Shown here: positions 1 to 6,881 of the stretch, piece by piece
Numbering within the stretch: position 1 is the stretch's first letter
Layout: each line of letters begins with the position of its first letter
NCBI GenBank assembly: GCA_019057595.1
Contig: DXJI01000021.1
Span: 1 to 8,380 of the forward strand
DNA length: 8,380 nt
DNA from: Candidatus Thorarchaeota archaeon
Lineage (GTDB): Archaea; Asgardarchaeota; Thorarchaeia; Thorarchaeales; Thorarchaeaceae
Reading direction: 5' to 3'
Notes under the pieces: model-generated
What the model saw: only the letters and a program-made list of their open reading frames with translations
What the model was told of the DNA's origin: nothing
Databases searched by the model: none
Translations under genes and position numbers: made by a program

Positions 1-1453
1 TAAGGGTGTCCTGAAGGTTCTCGAGCGACTCCCTGCTTGTGGCCCGAGCTTCATGAGTAGTGTAGATTATGCTCTGTTCTATATCTGATTCAGCGGCTCG
101 GACAATGTCGAGATAGCCACCGGACACATGAGCGACAACTACTGCTGACTGGTCGAACTTCTTCAGATGTGTAGAGAGCGCCTTTGCTCCAATCGCAATC
201 TCCTCACTGTCCCAGTCGCCAGTCACCGGAATGTCGTATTGGGCAGCAGGATAGATTCTCTCAAGTTCTCTCGGAACAAGTCCAAGGGGTGACGTCAGTA
301 TCGCCTCGGAAACGCGGGCTTGAATACCCCCAAGAACGATACTCGTGACCTCTGCAATCCTCTTGTGAGATTTGGAGTCAGAGTAGGGCTTTCTTGCTGA
401 ACATGGAAGTAGCAGCACAATCTGTTTACCCGGTGGTGGAATGTAGCGATTAGTAACGAATTCTCTGAACCTTCGTACTGTGGGTGAGTTGTAAGATTCT
501 GGTCCAATGAGAGGTAGTATGCCGCTTCCTACAGTGGGTGTGAACTCCTCAGCGAATGTGTAGAGGTTCTTGTCAAGGGTACGGAGTAATGATGCCAATG
601 CGGTATTATTGTGAGTTGACCCTTCAATCAACCATCTCAGTCGCCCTGATAGCATCGCATGTGTTGATTCTGAGAGAACGGACCTATAGATCTCAAGGTT
701 ATGATTCAAGAGACTCTCAAACAGTTTCGCCTCATCGCCGATGTTCACGCATGCTTGACATGGACAATATCTGGGAATCTTTCCAGTTTCTATCTTCTCG
801 GAACCATTCTTCCAGAGGCGAATGTTCTGGGTAGCAGTCTCATATCCATGGTTGATGTCAATGATATCGAATCCAAAGTAGTGAAGGAGTGGAACCATTC
901 CCGGCGTGATCCGACCTAGGGCGACAGCCATCATTGACAATGGAAGGCGACTACGGAGTTGGAACGAACCAGTGTCATCAGGTCCAAGTTGACCATTGAA
1001 CACAAAGGCTGCACCAGAGACCCCGTTCTCCAGGAAATGGTTGACCTTATCACTAAATGACTCCGGGGAAATCTCTGGAGGAACTCGTAGAATCATATGG
1101 GAGGGCTGAATGCGAGAACTGAGGTTTGCTAGCACTTTGGCCTGATAGTCCAGAATCGTTTCCGGGGCGTCTGTACTGAGAGAACCAAAGGAAACCAGTG
1201 AGGGAAGTAGATATGCATCATGTTTTCGTAGTAGATTCACCTGTATCTCATCGACCTGACTGATGAAGGGGAGAGATACAAGCATCGGTTCTTCAGAGAC
1301 CTCATCCCTTCCCAGTGTGCCAGACCTGATCATGAGGGGACTGTTCGTTTCGAGAGATGTCAGAAGAGGGGTCTCAAAGGTAGTATCTTTCAGGATGTAC
1401 TCGCCCACACGGGCTGGACCATCATGACCACGACCAACACGAAACTCAGCCAA
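1..1453 (-). CDS. arcS: Archaeosine synthase ArcS (TgtA2 family), 3' end outside the window
   Basis: ArcS acts on preQ0 that TgtA has placed at position 15 of archaeal tRNA; with a radical SAM partner it gives archaeosine (known of the family). The frame is open for 484 codons from TTG 1453 to the window edge with no stop, so the C-terminus (normally a PUA RNA-binding domain) is cut off. The first part is TGT-like and keeps the zinc site C230, C232, C235 and probably H251. The second part carries the ArcS signature PCSARKPYSDSKSH (residues 350-363), followed by LTSPLGLVPRELE (386-398) and YDIPVTGDWD (406-415), all diagnostic of the family. The TTG start is chosen because GAGGTGA (1466-1460) lies 6-7 bases upstream and a TGA closes the frame at 1462-1460. 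It lies 11 bp after the helicase stop, so the two are probably one transcript. Confidence 0.92.
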   Translation of the reverse strand, partial: MAEFRVGRGHDGPARVGEYILKDTTFETPLLTSLETNSPLMIRSGTLGRDEVSEEPMLVSLPFISQVDEIQVNLLRKHDAYLLPSLVSFGSLSTDAPETILDYQAKVLANLSSRIQPSHMILRVPPEISPESFSDKVNHFLENGVSGAAFVFNGQLGPDDTGSFQLRSRLPLSMMAVALGRITPGMVPLLHYFGFDIIDINHGYETATQNIRLWKNGSEKIETGKIPRYCPCQACVNIGDEAKLFESLLNHNLEIYRSVLSESTHAMLSGRLRWLIEGSTHNNTALASLLRTLDKNLYTFAEEFTPTVGSGILPLIGPESYNSPTVRRFREFVTNRYIPPPGKQIVLLLPCSARKPYSDSKSHKRIAEVTSIVLGGIQARVSEAILTSPLGLVPRELERIYPAAQYDIPVTGDWDSEEIAIGAKALSTHLKKFDQSAVVVAHVSGGYLDIVRAAESDIEQSIIYTTHEARATSRESLENLQDTL

Positions 1454-1464
1454 TTCATTTCACC

Positions 1465-4113
1465 TCACACTAGCGGTTCATATCCTGTGTAACCCTCAGT
1501 GTCTACAGTGGTTTCCACCTTGTCGAGGATACGTTTGATACTTTCTAAAGCTCCAATCTTGAACAGTGGAGCGTTGTTATTTCCACAATTGTACGAGTAC
1601 GTACACAGTGGGCACCCATCAAGTGTCGTACAATCACACTTCTCGAGGATGAGCTTGGACCTCTTGAATGCTTCATCCAGTTTCGTGAACAAGAGTTTTG
1701 ATGCACCATTACCTCCAGGACTTCCATCATAGACAAAAATGATCCCAGAGTCACCCATTGAAACACCTCCTATCTCCCTGGCTCCTCCACCTGTCAGCAT
1801 GTCACTCGATTCAATGACTACGTGTTCCAGAGCGTGAAAGGCTCCACCATACATCATTGCAGGCCCCATCTTTCCTCCCTTGAATGAACCAAGATTTCCA
1901 GAGAGATAATCATTCACAGCCTTTGTGGGCTCTGGTGCAGTGAAGGCAAATCCACGGGTCCTATATTTGTAAACTAGAGGAGTAGTAAGCGGATACCGAC
2001 CGAGGGTTTTCCCTGTACGAGTCGCCTTCTTCACATAACCCTCAACAGTCTGCGTCATTTCAAGAATACAGTACACGGTATTGAGACCCAGTATCTTGCT
2101 CCGTTCAACGATGTCAATGATTCGCGGCATAGTCGAGTACAGGGGTTTCGTATGAGCACTCTTGTCAGCAAAGGGAGCGACAGATGCGCGACCGAGTCCA
2201 GGGGTGTATTTGAAATCAACAGAGAGGTAATTTTTCCCACCGTGTAGATAGATGGCTCCAGGATGGAGTTCCTGCGCAGCCATTGGCATCGATCTTTCTC
2301 CAAGACCCTTCTTTCCGGACTTGATCTGGACCGTGTCACCAATTCCTCTGATGCTGTACCCACGCCATGCTTTCCGGGCGGATTCAAAATCAATAACACG
2401 GACCTTTCCGTCCTGCTGGACTTCAATCAGACCCTCACTCTCAAGTTTCTTCAAGATGTCAGCATAGCGAGAGAAGTCATTCGTATTCAGTTTGCCACTC
2501 ATGGCAGCTGCGATCAACTGATAGTAACCAACAACCTCATTCTCAGGCTCAGTATATGCAGCATCGATGTCTGTGAAGTACTTGTCAGGCTGATGTCTGT
2601 AAAAGGACGAGATTGGATCCTTCTCTCTCAAAGCGAGGATAGCCACACTCTCCTGCCCCTTCCGGCCCGCCCGACCTATTCGTTGAGTCAGACGGGTGAT
2701 AGATACAATCATACTCACTACACTGTTCAAATCACCAATGTCAATCCCCAGTTCGAGAGTAGGTGTCGAAACAATGACCGGTAGGGCTCCGGATCTGAAC
2801 TTGTCCTCCACGTCTCCACGATACTTCTTGGATAGTCCGGCTCTATGGACCATTGACCGTACACCAGTTTCTGAGATGAGCAGGTTCAGAACCTCAGCCT
2901 CTGTATGGGTGTTTCCGAACACGAGAGTCTTGAAACTTCCACTTTGGAGTTGACCCACCAAATCGACAATCATGCTATACTTACTTCGTTCTCCGGGATA
3001 GTAGATCATAAAATGTACAGGACCTCTCTTGGCAGTCTTAGACTCAATTAGGCGGACATCACAGTCGAACAGTATCTCTGCAAACTCCTTCGGGTTTGAG
3101 ATTGTGGCAGATGCACCGACTTTCTGGTACTCTCCGCATTCTAGTTCCAACCGTTTGAGAATGTGATGCACATTGGCTCCCATTGAACCAGTATAGAGGT
3201 GGATTTCATCCAAGACAACAAACCGGACAGTATCAAGCATGGGGACCAACCTAGACTGAGTCCATCCCAGATGATAATGGAGAATGTCAGGATTTGTCAG
3301 CAGGATATCGGGAGGTCGTTCATAGATCTTCTGCCTTGCACTCTGTGACACATCACCATCGAAGATGGCTACTGTGAGGTTCGAGGTCTCACACATCAGT
3401 TTGATCTTGTCATACTGGTCTCGAGCCAGAGCCTTAGTCGGATAGATCAACAGAGCTCTTACGCCGGGATATTCGAACGACTCATGTACGGATAACAGAA
3501 TCTGCCTGATGATTGGAAGAATGAATCCTTCCGTCTTGCCCTGCCCGGTCGGTGCGGCGATGACAACATTCTCGCCACTCTCGATAGCAGTGTAGGACTC
3601 TTCCTGAAACTTGTAGAGTTTGGAGATACCACGATCTTGGAGTAAGTCCTTGAGTCTGGCAGGAATGTTGAGGTCAGTGACATTCTTCCCATACTCAGCA
3701 TCGGTGGATGGCATGAGCTTGTACTGGACCAGATAGTCCCGCCCCCGAGAAAGGAGTCTCTGTAGAGGTTCTGACAGGTTGTCGAGATCTGCTCCCCCAG
3801 CTTGAACAAGCTGCTCGATTTGTGATTCAGATTGTACGCGAGAGGCCTCAGCAAGTCTTCTTTTCTTCCCTCTTGGTGTGTCCGCACCTGATCCCAAGTA
3901 CTTCTTCTTCCGATAGTCGGCCTTCGGAGCTGTCCCTGCTTGTGTCTGGGACACGTACGCTTCATAGGCGTCGAAAAGGTCAGTCTTCGGACCACCCACT
4001 GACACCTCGTTTGTACAGGTACTGCAATAAACTGTCCAGATACCTCCTCCTTTTCTGATGTCCAGTCGGGATCCACATGTTGGACAATGGAGGACGGGCA
4101 CGATATTCACCAA
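1465..4113 (-). CDS. DEAD/DEAH-box helicase with DUF1998 C-terminal cysteine cluster (MrfA/Hrq1-like), plus N-terminal zinc ribbon
   Basis: This 882-residue superfamily 2 helicase is an ATP-driven nucleic-acid translocase. Visible motifs are a Q-like KFQEES (168-173), Walker A APTGQGKT (187-194), PTKALARDQ (225-233), DEIH (302-305), SAT (335-337), STPTLELGIDIGD (449-461) and QRIGRAGRKG (477-486). The C-terminal third has HALEHVV (760-766), DGSPGGNG (797-804) and cysteines C826, C828, C834, C837 and C843, the DUF1998/MZB metal-binding pattern of B. subtilis MrfA and yeast Hrq1, which act in DNA crosslink repair. Residues 10-33 add a CxxC...CxxC zinc ribbon (C10, C13, C30, C33). Start: an in-frame TAA at 4143-4141 leaves only TTG 4113, GTG 4110 or GTG 4101. 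TTG is preferred, with AAGGAG (4130-4125) 11 bases ahead. The family is sure; a role in DNA repair is inferred from homologues. Confidence 0.92.
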   Translation of the reverse strand: MVNIVPVLHCPTCGSRLDIRKGGGIWTVYCSTCTNEVSVGGPKTDLFDAYEAYVSQTQAGTAPKADYRKKKYLGSGADTPRGKKRRLAEASRVQSESQIEQLVQAGGADLDNLSEPLQRLLSRGRDYLVQYKLMPSTDAEYGKNVTDLNIPARLKDLLQDRGISKLYKFQEESYTAIESGENVVIAAPTGQGKTEGFILPIIRQILLSVHESFEYPGVRALLIYPTKALARDQYDKIKLMCETSNLTVAIFDGDVSQSARQKIYERPPDILLTNPDILHYHLGWTQSRLVPMLDTVRFVVLDEIHLYTGSMGANVHHILKRLELECGEYQKVGASATISNPKEFAEILFDCDVRLIESKTAKRGPVHFMIYYPGERSKYSMIVDLVGQLQSGSFKTLVFGNTHTEAEVLNLLISETGVRSMVHRAGLSKKYRGDVEDKFRSGALPVIVSTPTLELGIDIGDLNSVVSMIVSITRLTQRIGRAGRKGQESVAILALREKDPISSFYRHQPDKYFTDIDAAYTEPENEVVGYYQLIAAAMSGKLNTNDFSRYADILKKLESEGLIEVQQDGKVRVIDFESARKAWRGYSIRGIGDTVQIKSGKKGLGERSMPMAAQELHPGAIYLHGGKNYLSVDFKYTPGLGRASVAPFADKSAHTKPLYSTMPRIIDIVERSKILGLNTVYCILEMTQTVEGYVKKATRTGKTLGRYPLTTPLVYKYRTRGFAFTAPEPTKAVNDYLSGNLGSFKGGKMGPAMMYGGAFHALEHVVIESSDMLTGGGAREIGGVSMGDSGIIFVYDGSPGGNGASKLLFTKLDEAFKRSKLILEKCDCTTLDGCPLCTYSYNCGNNNAPLFKIGALESIKRILDKVETTVDTEGYTGYEPLV

Positions 4114-4157
4114 GGGCTCAGGAACTCCTTTGTCGGCCGCTTATCAAATTTTGGCAC

Positions 4158-4185
4158 TGGTCAAAGTCGAAATTCGATTGGTCAA
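4158..4185. promoter_or_regulatory. Direct repeat TGGTCAA x2 flanking palindrome TCGAAATTCGA
   Basis: TGGTCAA occurs at 4158-4164 and again at 4179-4185, exactly 21 bp apart (two helical turns). Between them sits TCGAAATTCGA (4167-4177), a perfect 5-bp-arm palindrome around a central A. The block lies just upstream of the thioredoxin TATA box, so an activator or repressor site is a reasonable inference. It could instead, or also, serve the divergent helicase gene. Confidence 0.5.
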
Positions 4186-4187
4186 TA

Positions 4188-4226
4188 GCACAATGCTTAT
4201 AACGATTGTGCATTCAGTTTGCACAA
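4188..4226 (+). promoter_or_regulatory. Thioredoxin promoter: TATA box inside an array of GCACAA half-sites
   Basis: TTATAA (4197-4202) is a good archaeal TATA box, placing the transcript start near 4224, about 30 bases before ATG 4253. It lies in the centre of an inverted repeat: GCACAAT (4188-4194) and its complement ATTGTGC (4205-4211). A third half-site, TGCACAA (4220-4226), pairs with TTGTGCA (4206-4212) to make a second inverted repeat around a 7-base spacer. A dimeric repressor bound here would cover both the TATA box and the transcript start. The geometry is seen; the regulator is unknown. Confidence 0.65.
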
Positions 4227-4252
4227 CCGACCCAGAACGGGAGAGTAACATT

Positions 4253-4621
4253 ATGGTGGACGACATTAGTTCAAACGACCTAACTCAGGTCATCTCAGAT
4301 AACAAAGTTGTATTCGTTGATTGTCACGCGGTTTGGTGCGGACCATGCCGTACATTGACACCTATTCTAGAAGAACTTCATGACAAGTATGCACCCAAGG
4401 GCTTGAAAGTAGTAAAGCTCGATGTTGATCACAATAGAGAGTTCAGCATGGAGAATCAAATCACTGGTGTTCCGAGTGTACTAGTATACTCTGAGGGTAA
4501 AAGAGTGATCTTTGACGACGGTGCAGGCAAAAAGATGGACAAGCTGGTCGGTGTTATGCCACCAGAGGTCTACGAGCAGATTGCAGAGAATCTTCTTACT
4601 GAAGAAGCTGCGACAGCTTAA
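4253..4621 (+). CDS. Thioredoxin-like protein with CGPC active site
   Basis: A 122-residue single-domain thioredoxin fold protein, probably a cytoplasmic disulfide reductant. It has the redox motif WCGPC (C29, C32), the buried acid D23, and the cis-proline P74 in TGVPS. Position 24-25 reads CH where most thioredoxins have F/Y-W, so a third cysteine (C24) and a histidine sit close to the active site. The frame stays open upstream to 4058, but the TATA box at 4197-4202 falls inside that extension and the upstream residues do not look like thioredoxin. ATG 4253 is therefore the start. Its N-terminus (MVDDISS) is identical to that of the next gene, showing a tandem duplication. Its stop is followed by a hairpin at 4635-4650. 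Confidence 0.88.
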   Translation: MVDDISSNDLTQVISDNKVVFVDCHAVWCGPCRTLTPILEELHDKYAPKGLKVVKLDVDHNREFSMENQITGVPSVLVYSEGKRVIFDDGAGKKMDKLVGVMPPEVYEQIAENLLTEEAATA

Positions 4622-4634
4622 TTCGTTATTATTA

Positions 4635-4650
4635 TGGGGATTATTCCCCA
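4635..4650 (+). terminator. Possible transcription terminator hairpin after the first thioredoxin gene
   Basis: TGGGGA (4635-4640) and TCCCCA (4645-4650) form a perfect 6-bp stem with loop TTAT, 14 bases after the stop codon. The following sequence is only moderately T-rich, so it may stabilise the mRNA end rather than terminate transcription. Confidence 0.35.
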
Positions 4651-4688
4651 CCATATTTCCTCCATTTGACTAAGAAAAAGGAGCAAGA

Positions 4689-4708
4689 ATTATAGCCAAT
4701 TGAATTGG
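4689..4708 (+). promoter_or_regulatory. Promoter of the second thioredoxin gene with a short palindrome
   Basis: ATTATA (4689-4694) preceded by purine-rich AAAAAGGAGCAAG is a TATA/BRE-like element 24-29 bases before ATG 4718, so the message is probably leaderless. CCAATT (4696-4701) and AATTGG (4703-4708) form an inverted repeat between the TATA box and the start, a possible operator position. Confidence 0.5.
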
Positions 4709-4717
4709 TTACGAGAT

Positions 4718-5092
4718 ATGGTCGATGACATCTCATCAGAAGAAGTTGAGCAAGCAATCAAAGAGACCAGACTTCTTCTGATCGATGCTTGGGCGCCCAC
4801 TTGTGTACCCTGTAAGGAATTGGCACCGATTTTGGAAGACCTAGAAGAGATGTATGCTGACAATGCGGACCTCAGGATTGTCAAGGTGAACACCAACAAA
4901 CACATTGGATTCGCCACGGAGAACAATATCTTTGCAATACCGTGTGTCCTTGCATTCTTTGAGGGAGCACCAGCCAAGTATAACCTGCACAATCCAGATA
5001 CTGGTGAAACCAAGATCATTGACCGGTTGTTGGGACTGAGACCCTTAGAGCACTATGATGACATGGTCCGTGCTCTCTTGGACACCGCTTGA
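4718..5092 (+). CDS. Thioredoxin-like protein with CVPC active site
   Basis: A 124-residue thioredoxin-fold paralogue of the gene before it. The redox pair is C29/C32 in TCVPCK, with buried D23 and W25 conserved. Threonine (T28) replaces the near-invariant tryptophan just before the first cysteine. The cis-proline P75 is followed by an extra cysteine, C76, in AIPCVL; residues next to the cis-proline line the active site in this fold. A charged insertion (about residues 84-100) separates the last strands. ATG 4718 is chosen because it restores the shared MVDDISS N-terminus and fits the TATA box at 4689; a TTG at 4700 in the same frame is less likely. It probably has a substrate range different from the CGPC paralogue, which is inference. 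Confidence 0.85.
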   Translation: MVDDISSEEVEQAIKETRLLLIDAWAPTCVPCKELAPILEDLEEMYADNADLRIVKVNTNKHIGFATENNIFAIPCVLAFFEGAPAKYNLHNPDTGETKIIDRLLGLRPLEHYDDMVRALLDTA

Positions 5093-5107
5093 CAAAGTCA
5101 CATCATG

Positions 5108-5116
5108 TTTTATATT
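5108..5116 (+). promoter_or_regulatory. TATA box for the gamma-carbonic-anhydrase-like gene
   Basis: TTTTATATT at 5108-5116 puts the transcript start near 5138, inside or beside the 8-bp palindrome TTGTACAA (5136-5143). This leaves a leader of about 25 bases holding the ribosome site GAGGTG (5151-5156). The gene therefore seems to have its own promoter even though it lies close behind the thioredoxin gene. Confidence 0.5.
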
Positions 5117-5162
5117 CCTGCGCGACGGGAGATTATTGTACAACGATTAAGAGGTGCTAGAT

Positions 5163-5687
5163 GTGCCAATACTACCTTTTGGTGATAAGAGTCCGAAGAT
5201 TGACCCTCAGGCCTTTGTAAGTCCACAAGCAACAATCGTGGGTGATGTAGAGATAGGTCCGGGAACAAATGTGTGGCCAGGAGCTGTCATCCGAGGAGAC
5301 CAGGCTTCTGTTAGGATTGGAGAGAACACCTGTGTCCAAGACAGTGTTGTCATCCACGCACACAGTGAGGATAACCCAGCGATCATAGGCAACAACGTGA
5401 TCATATCGACTGCAGCTGTCGTTCATGGCGTGTATGTTGGTGACGCTGTAAACATTGGAGAAGGGACCGTCGTGTTCGATGGTGCGACCTTAGGTGAGGG
5501 TGTTTCCCTTGCACCGGGGAGTATAGTTCCACCAAACATTGTGATTCCACCAAGAACACTCAGCTCTGGAGCACCAGCAGCTCAGATTCGTGAGATCTCA
5601 AGAGAAGAGATTGAAAAACACACTCTCAGGGCAGACACAATCACGCAAGTATTTCTCAAGCTCAAAAGATGGCAGAGTCCAACATGA
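5163..5687 (+). CDS. Gamma-carbonic-anhydrase-like hexapeptide-repeat protein missing one zinc histidine
   Basis: A 174-residue left-handed beta-helix protein of the CamH/YrdA/PaaY type, a family that forms trimers with zinc at subunit interfaces. Hexapeptide repeats run from about residue 12 to 135. The conserved VIRGD (R44, D46) and the glutamine in VQD (Q59) are present. Of the three family zinc ligands, H65 (VIH) and H88 (VVHG) are kept, but the one five residues before H88 is threonine (T83, in STAAVVHG, where GHGAVLHG-like sequence is usual). Extra H67 lies near the first ligand. Carbonic anhydrase activity is therefore doubtful. GTG 5163 is chosen, 6 bases after GAGGTG; GTG 5154 in the same frame overlaps that ribosome site. 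The stop abuts the stop of the convergent M24 gene. Confidence 0.85.
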   Translation: MPILPFGDKSPKIDPQAFVSPQATIVGDVEIGPGTNVWPGAVIRGDQASVRIGENTCVQDSVVIHAHSEDNPAIIGNNVIISTAAVVHGVYVGDAVNIGEGTVVFDGATLGEGVSLAPGSIVPPNIVIPPRTLSSGAPAAQIREISREEIEKHTLRADTITQVFLKLKRWQSPT

Positions 5688-6815
5688 CTACATTGTTTCT
5701 CTAGCAACGGTCGTAAGACTCTCGCACCCGTCAGGAGTAATCTTGACAATATCAGCAATCTTTGCAGTCCCGACTCCTTCTACATATCCTGTGGGATGTA
5801 TCGAGAAGACCATGTTCTCAACAAGTGAATTATCCCCGAAGGGTGTCAGATATGGAGGTTCATAGAGATCAAGTCCAATGGAGTTGCCGAAGGGTTGAAC
5901 GAGGGTGTCCGATGGAAATCCTCTCCCGAGCTTTTTCATTATCTTCTCGGATACATCCTTGACGGATGCCTTGGGTTTTAGCTGTTTCTCGATGGTCCGA
6001 GTGGCATTGACCACGTACTCGTAGAGCTTTCTCTGACTCTTGCTTGGTCGACCAAGGTGGATTGTTCGCGCCACTTCGCAGAAGTACCCCTGGTGACTGA
6101 CGGTCATGTCCAATACAATGAGGTCATCTCGACTGATTCTATTAGCTCCAGGCTGCACAAATGGAAGGCGAGCATGTTCTCCTGAGAGGACTGCTGCGCG
6201 TATTCCATGAAGTTGCCCACCGGCACTCCGCATTGCAGCCTCAATCTCGAGTGAGGTTTCTTCCTCAGACTTGCCAGTGGCTACAATCTCAAGGGCGGTG
6301 CGGATACCAATCTCGCCAATTGCAATTGCTTGGAGTATTGCATCAATCTCTGCTTCGTCCTTGATGAACCTCAACTCCCACAATGCCTGAGAGAAATCTT
6401 TGAATCCAGCCTCAGGGAGTGCTAGTTTGAGTCGTTCAAACTCCCTAACTGAGAGCCAATCGTGTTGGAGACCTATCATTCCACCTATTTGACCAAGCTC
6501 GCGTAACACTCCGGTTATCTGGTTCCAGAAAGCATCACCTCGAGTTCGGGACCAACCCTCAATAGGAGTGTCTTTGAAAGGTCGTAACTTTCCCATTATC
6601 GCATCACGCGATGTGACAAGTTCCTGAAGATCTGGAATGACAAGTTGTGGTTGATTGCCCTCTGTGATGACACACGCAATAGGGACACTGACTCCTCGAT
6701 ACTGATATCCTGTCAAGTATTGGACATCCTGTCTACGTGTGATGACCAATGCGTCAATGTCATCTCTACGCATGGACTTGAGAACCTTTTCGAGTCGTTG
6801 TGGAGTGAATTGCAT
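5688..6815 (-). CDS. M24-family (Xaa-Pro peptidase/creatinase fold) protein with degenerate metal site
   Basis: This 375-residue protein has the two-part layout of Xaa-Pro dipeptidases: an N-terminal creatinase-type domain (about 5-140, with the typical QYLTGYQYRG) and a C-terminal pita-bread domain (about 150-370). Active M24 enzymes bind two metals through D, D, H, E, E. Here the aligned positions are D236, E247 (in GYFCEVART where SDxTRT is usual), N311 (GNSIGL for GHGIGL), H340 (SIHP for TIEP) and A354 (KIAD for RIED). Only the first is unchanged. The upstream PH histidine of M24 and creatinase enzymes is also lost (LPF, 217-219). It may be a pseudo-enzyme or act on something other than peptides. 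ATG 6815 gives the normal family N-terminus. The promoter is a TATA-like GCTTAAAT (6862-6855) just behind a tRNA gene; no strong ribosome site is seen. Confidence 0.87.
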   Translation of the reverse strand: MQFTPQRLEKVLKSMRRDDIDALVITRRQDVQYLTGYQYRGVSVPIACVITEGNQPQLVIPDLQELVTSRDAIMGKLRPFKDTPIEGWSRTRGDAFWNQITGVLRELGQIGGMIGLQHDWLSVREFERLKLALPEAGFKDFSQALWELRFIKDEAEIDAILQAIAIGEIGIRTALEIVATGKSEEETSLEIEAAMRSAGGQLHGIRAAVLSGEHARLPFVQPGANRISRDDLIVLDMTVSHQGYFCEVARTIHLGRPSKSQRKLYEYVVNATRTIEKQLKPKASVKDVSEKIMKKLGRGFPSDTLVQPFGNSIGLDLYEPPYLTPFGDNSLVENMVFSIHPTGYVEGVGTAKIADIVKITPDGCESLTTVARETM

Positions 6816-6854
6816 GTTTAGGGCATCTCTATGGTTTGTCGATTTTGAAGACCC

Positions 6855-6881
6855 ATTTAAGCTTCGTGTCGAGAGAAAGAA
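6855..6881 (-). promoter_or_regulatory. tRNA-Arg(GCG) T-rich end, then TATA-like promoter of the M24 gene
   Basis: Read on the minus strand, TTCTTTCTC (6881-6873) directly after the encoded CCA is a pyrimidine-rich tract suited to archaeal termination. GCTTAAAT (6862-6855) follows, about 40 bases before the M24 start codon. Some of the M24 message could also come from read-through of the tRNA transcript. Confidence 0.4.

Noticed and set aside
1390..1458. ATG at 1458 on the minus strand opening a 22-residue hydrophobic peptide resembling a signal peptide
   Set aside because: It lies in the wrong frame inside the 5' end of arcS, which is clearly coding from TTG 1453. The hydrophobic look comes from codon shadowing.
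4058..4252. A longer N-terminus for the first thioredoxin, open to 4058
   Set aside because: It overlaps the helicase 5' end, contains the TATA box and operator-like repeats, and has no thioredoxin similarity.
5055..5061. ATGATGA resembling a C box of a C/D guide RNA
   Set aside because: It lies within the coding sequence of the second thioredoxin and no paired D box or terminal stem was found nearby.
5688..6815. Assignment as a working Xaa-Pro dipeptidase or as creatinase
   Set aside because: Most metal ligands and the shared catalytic histidine are replaced, so a named activity cannot be supported; only the fold family is given.
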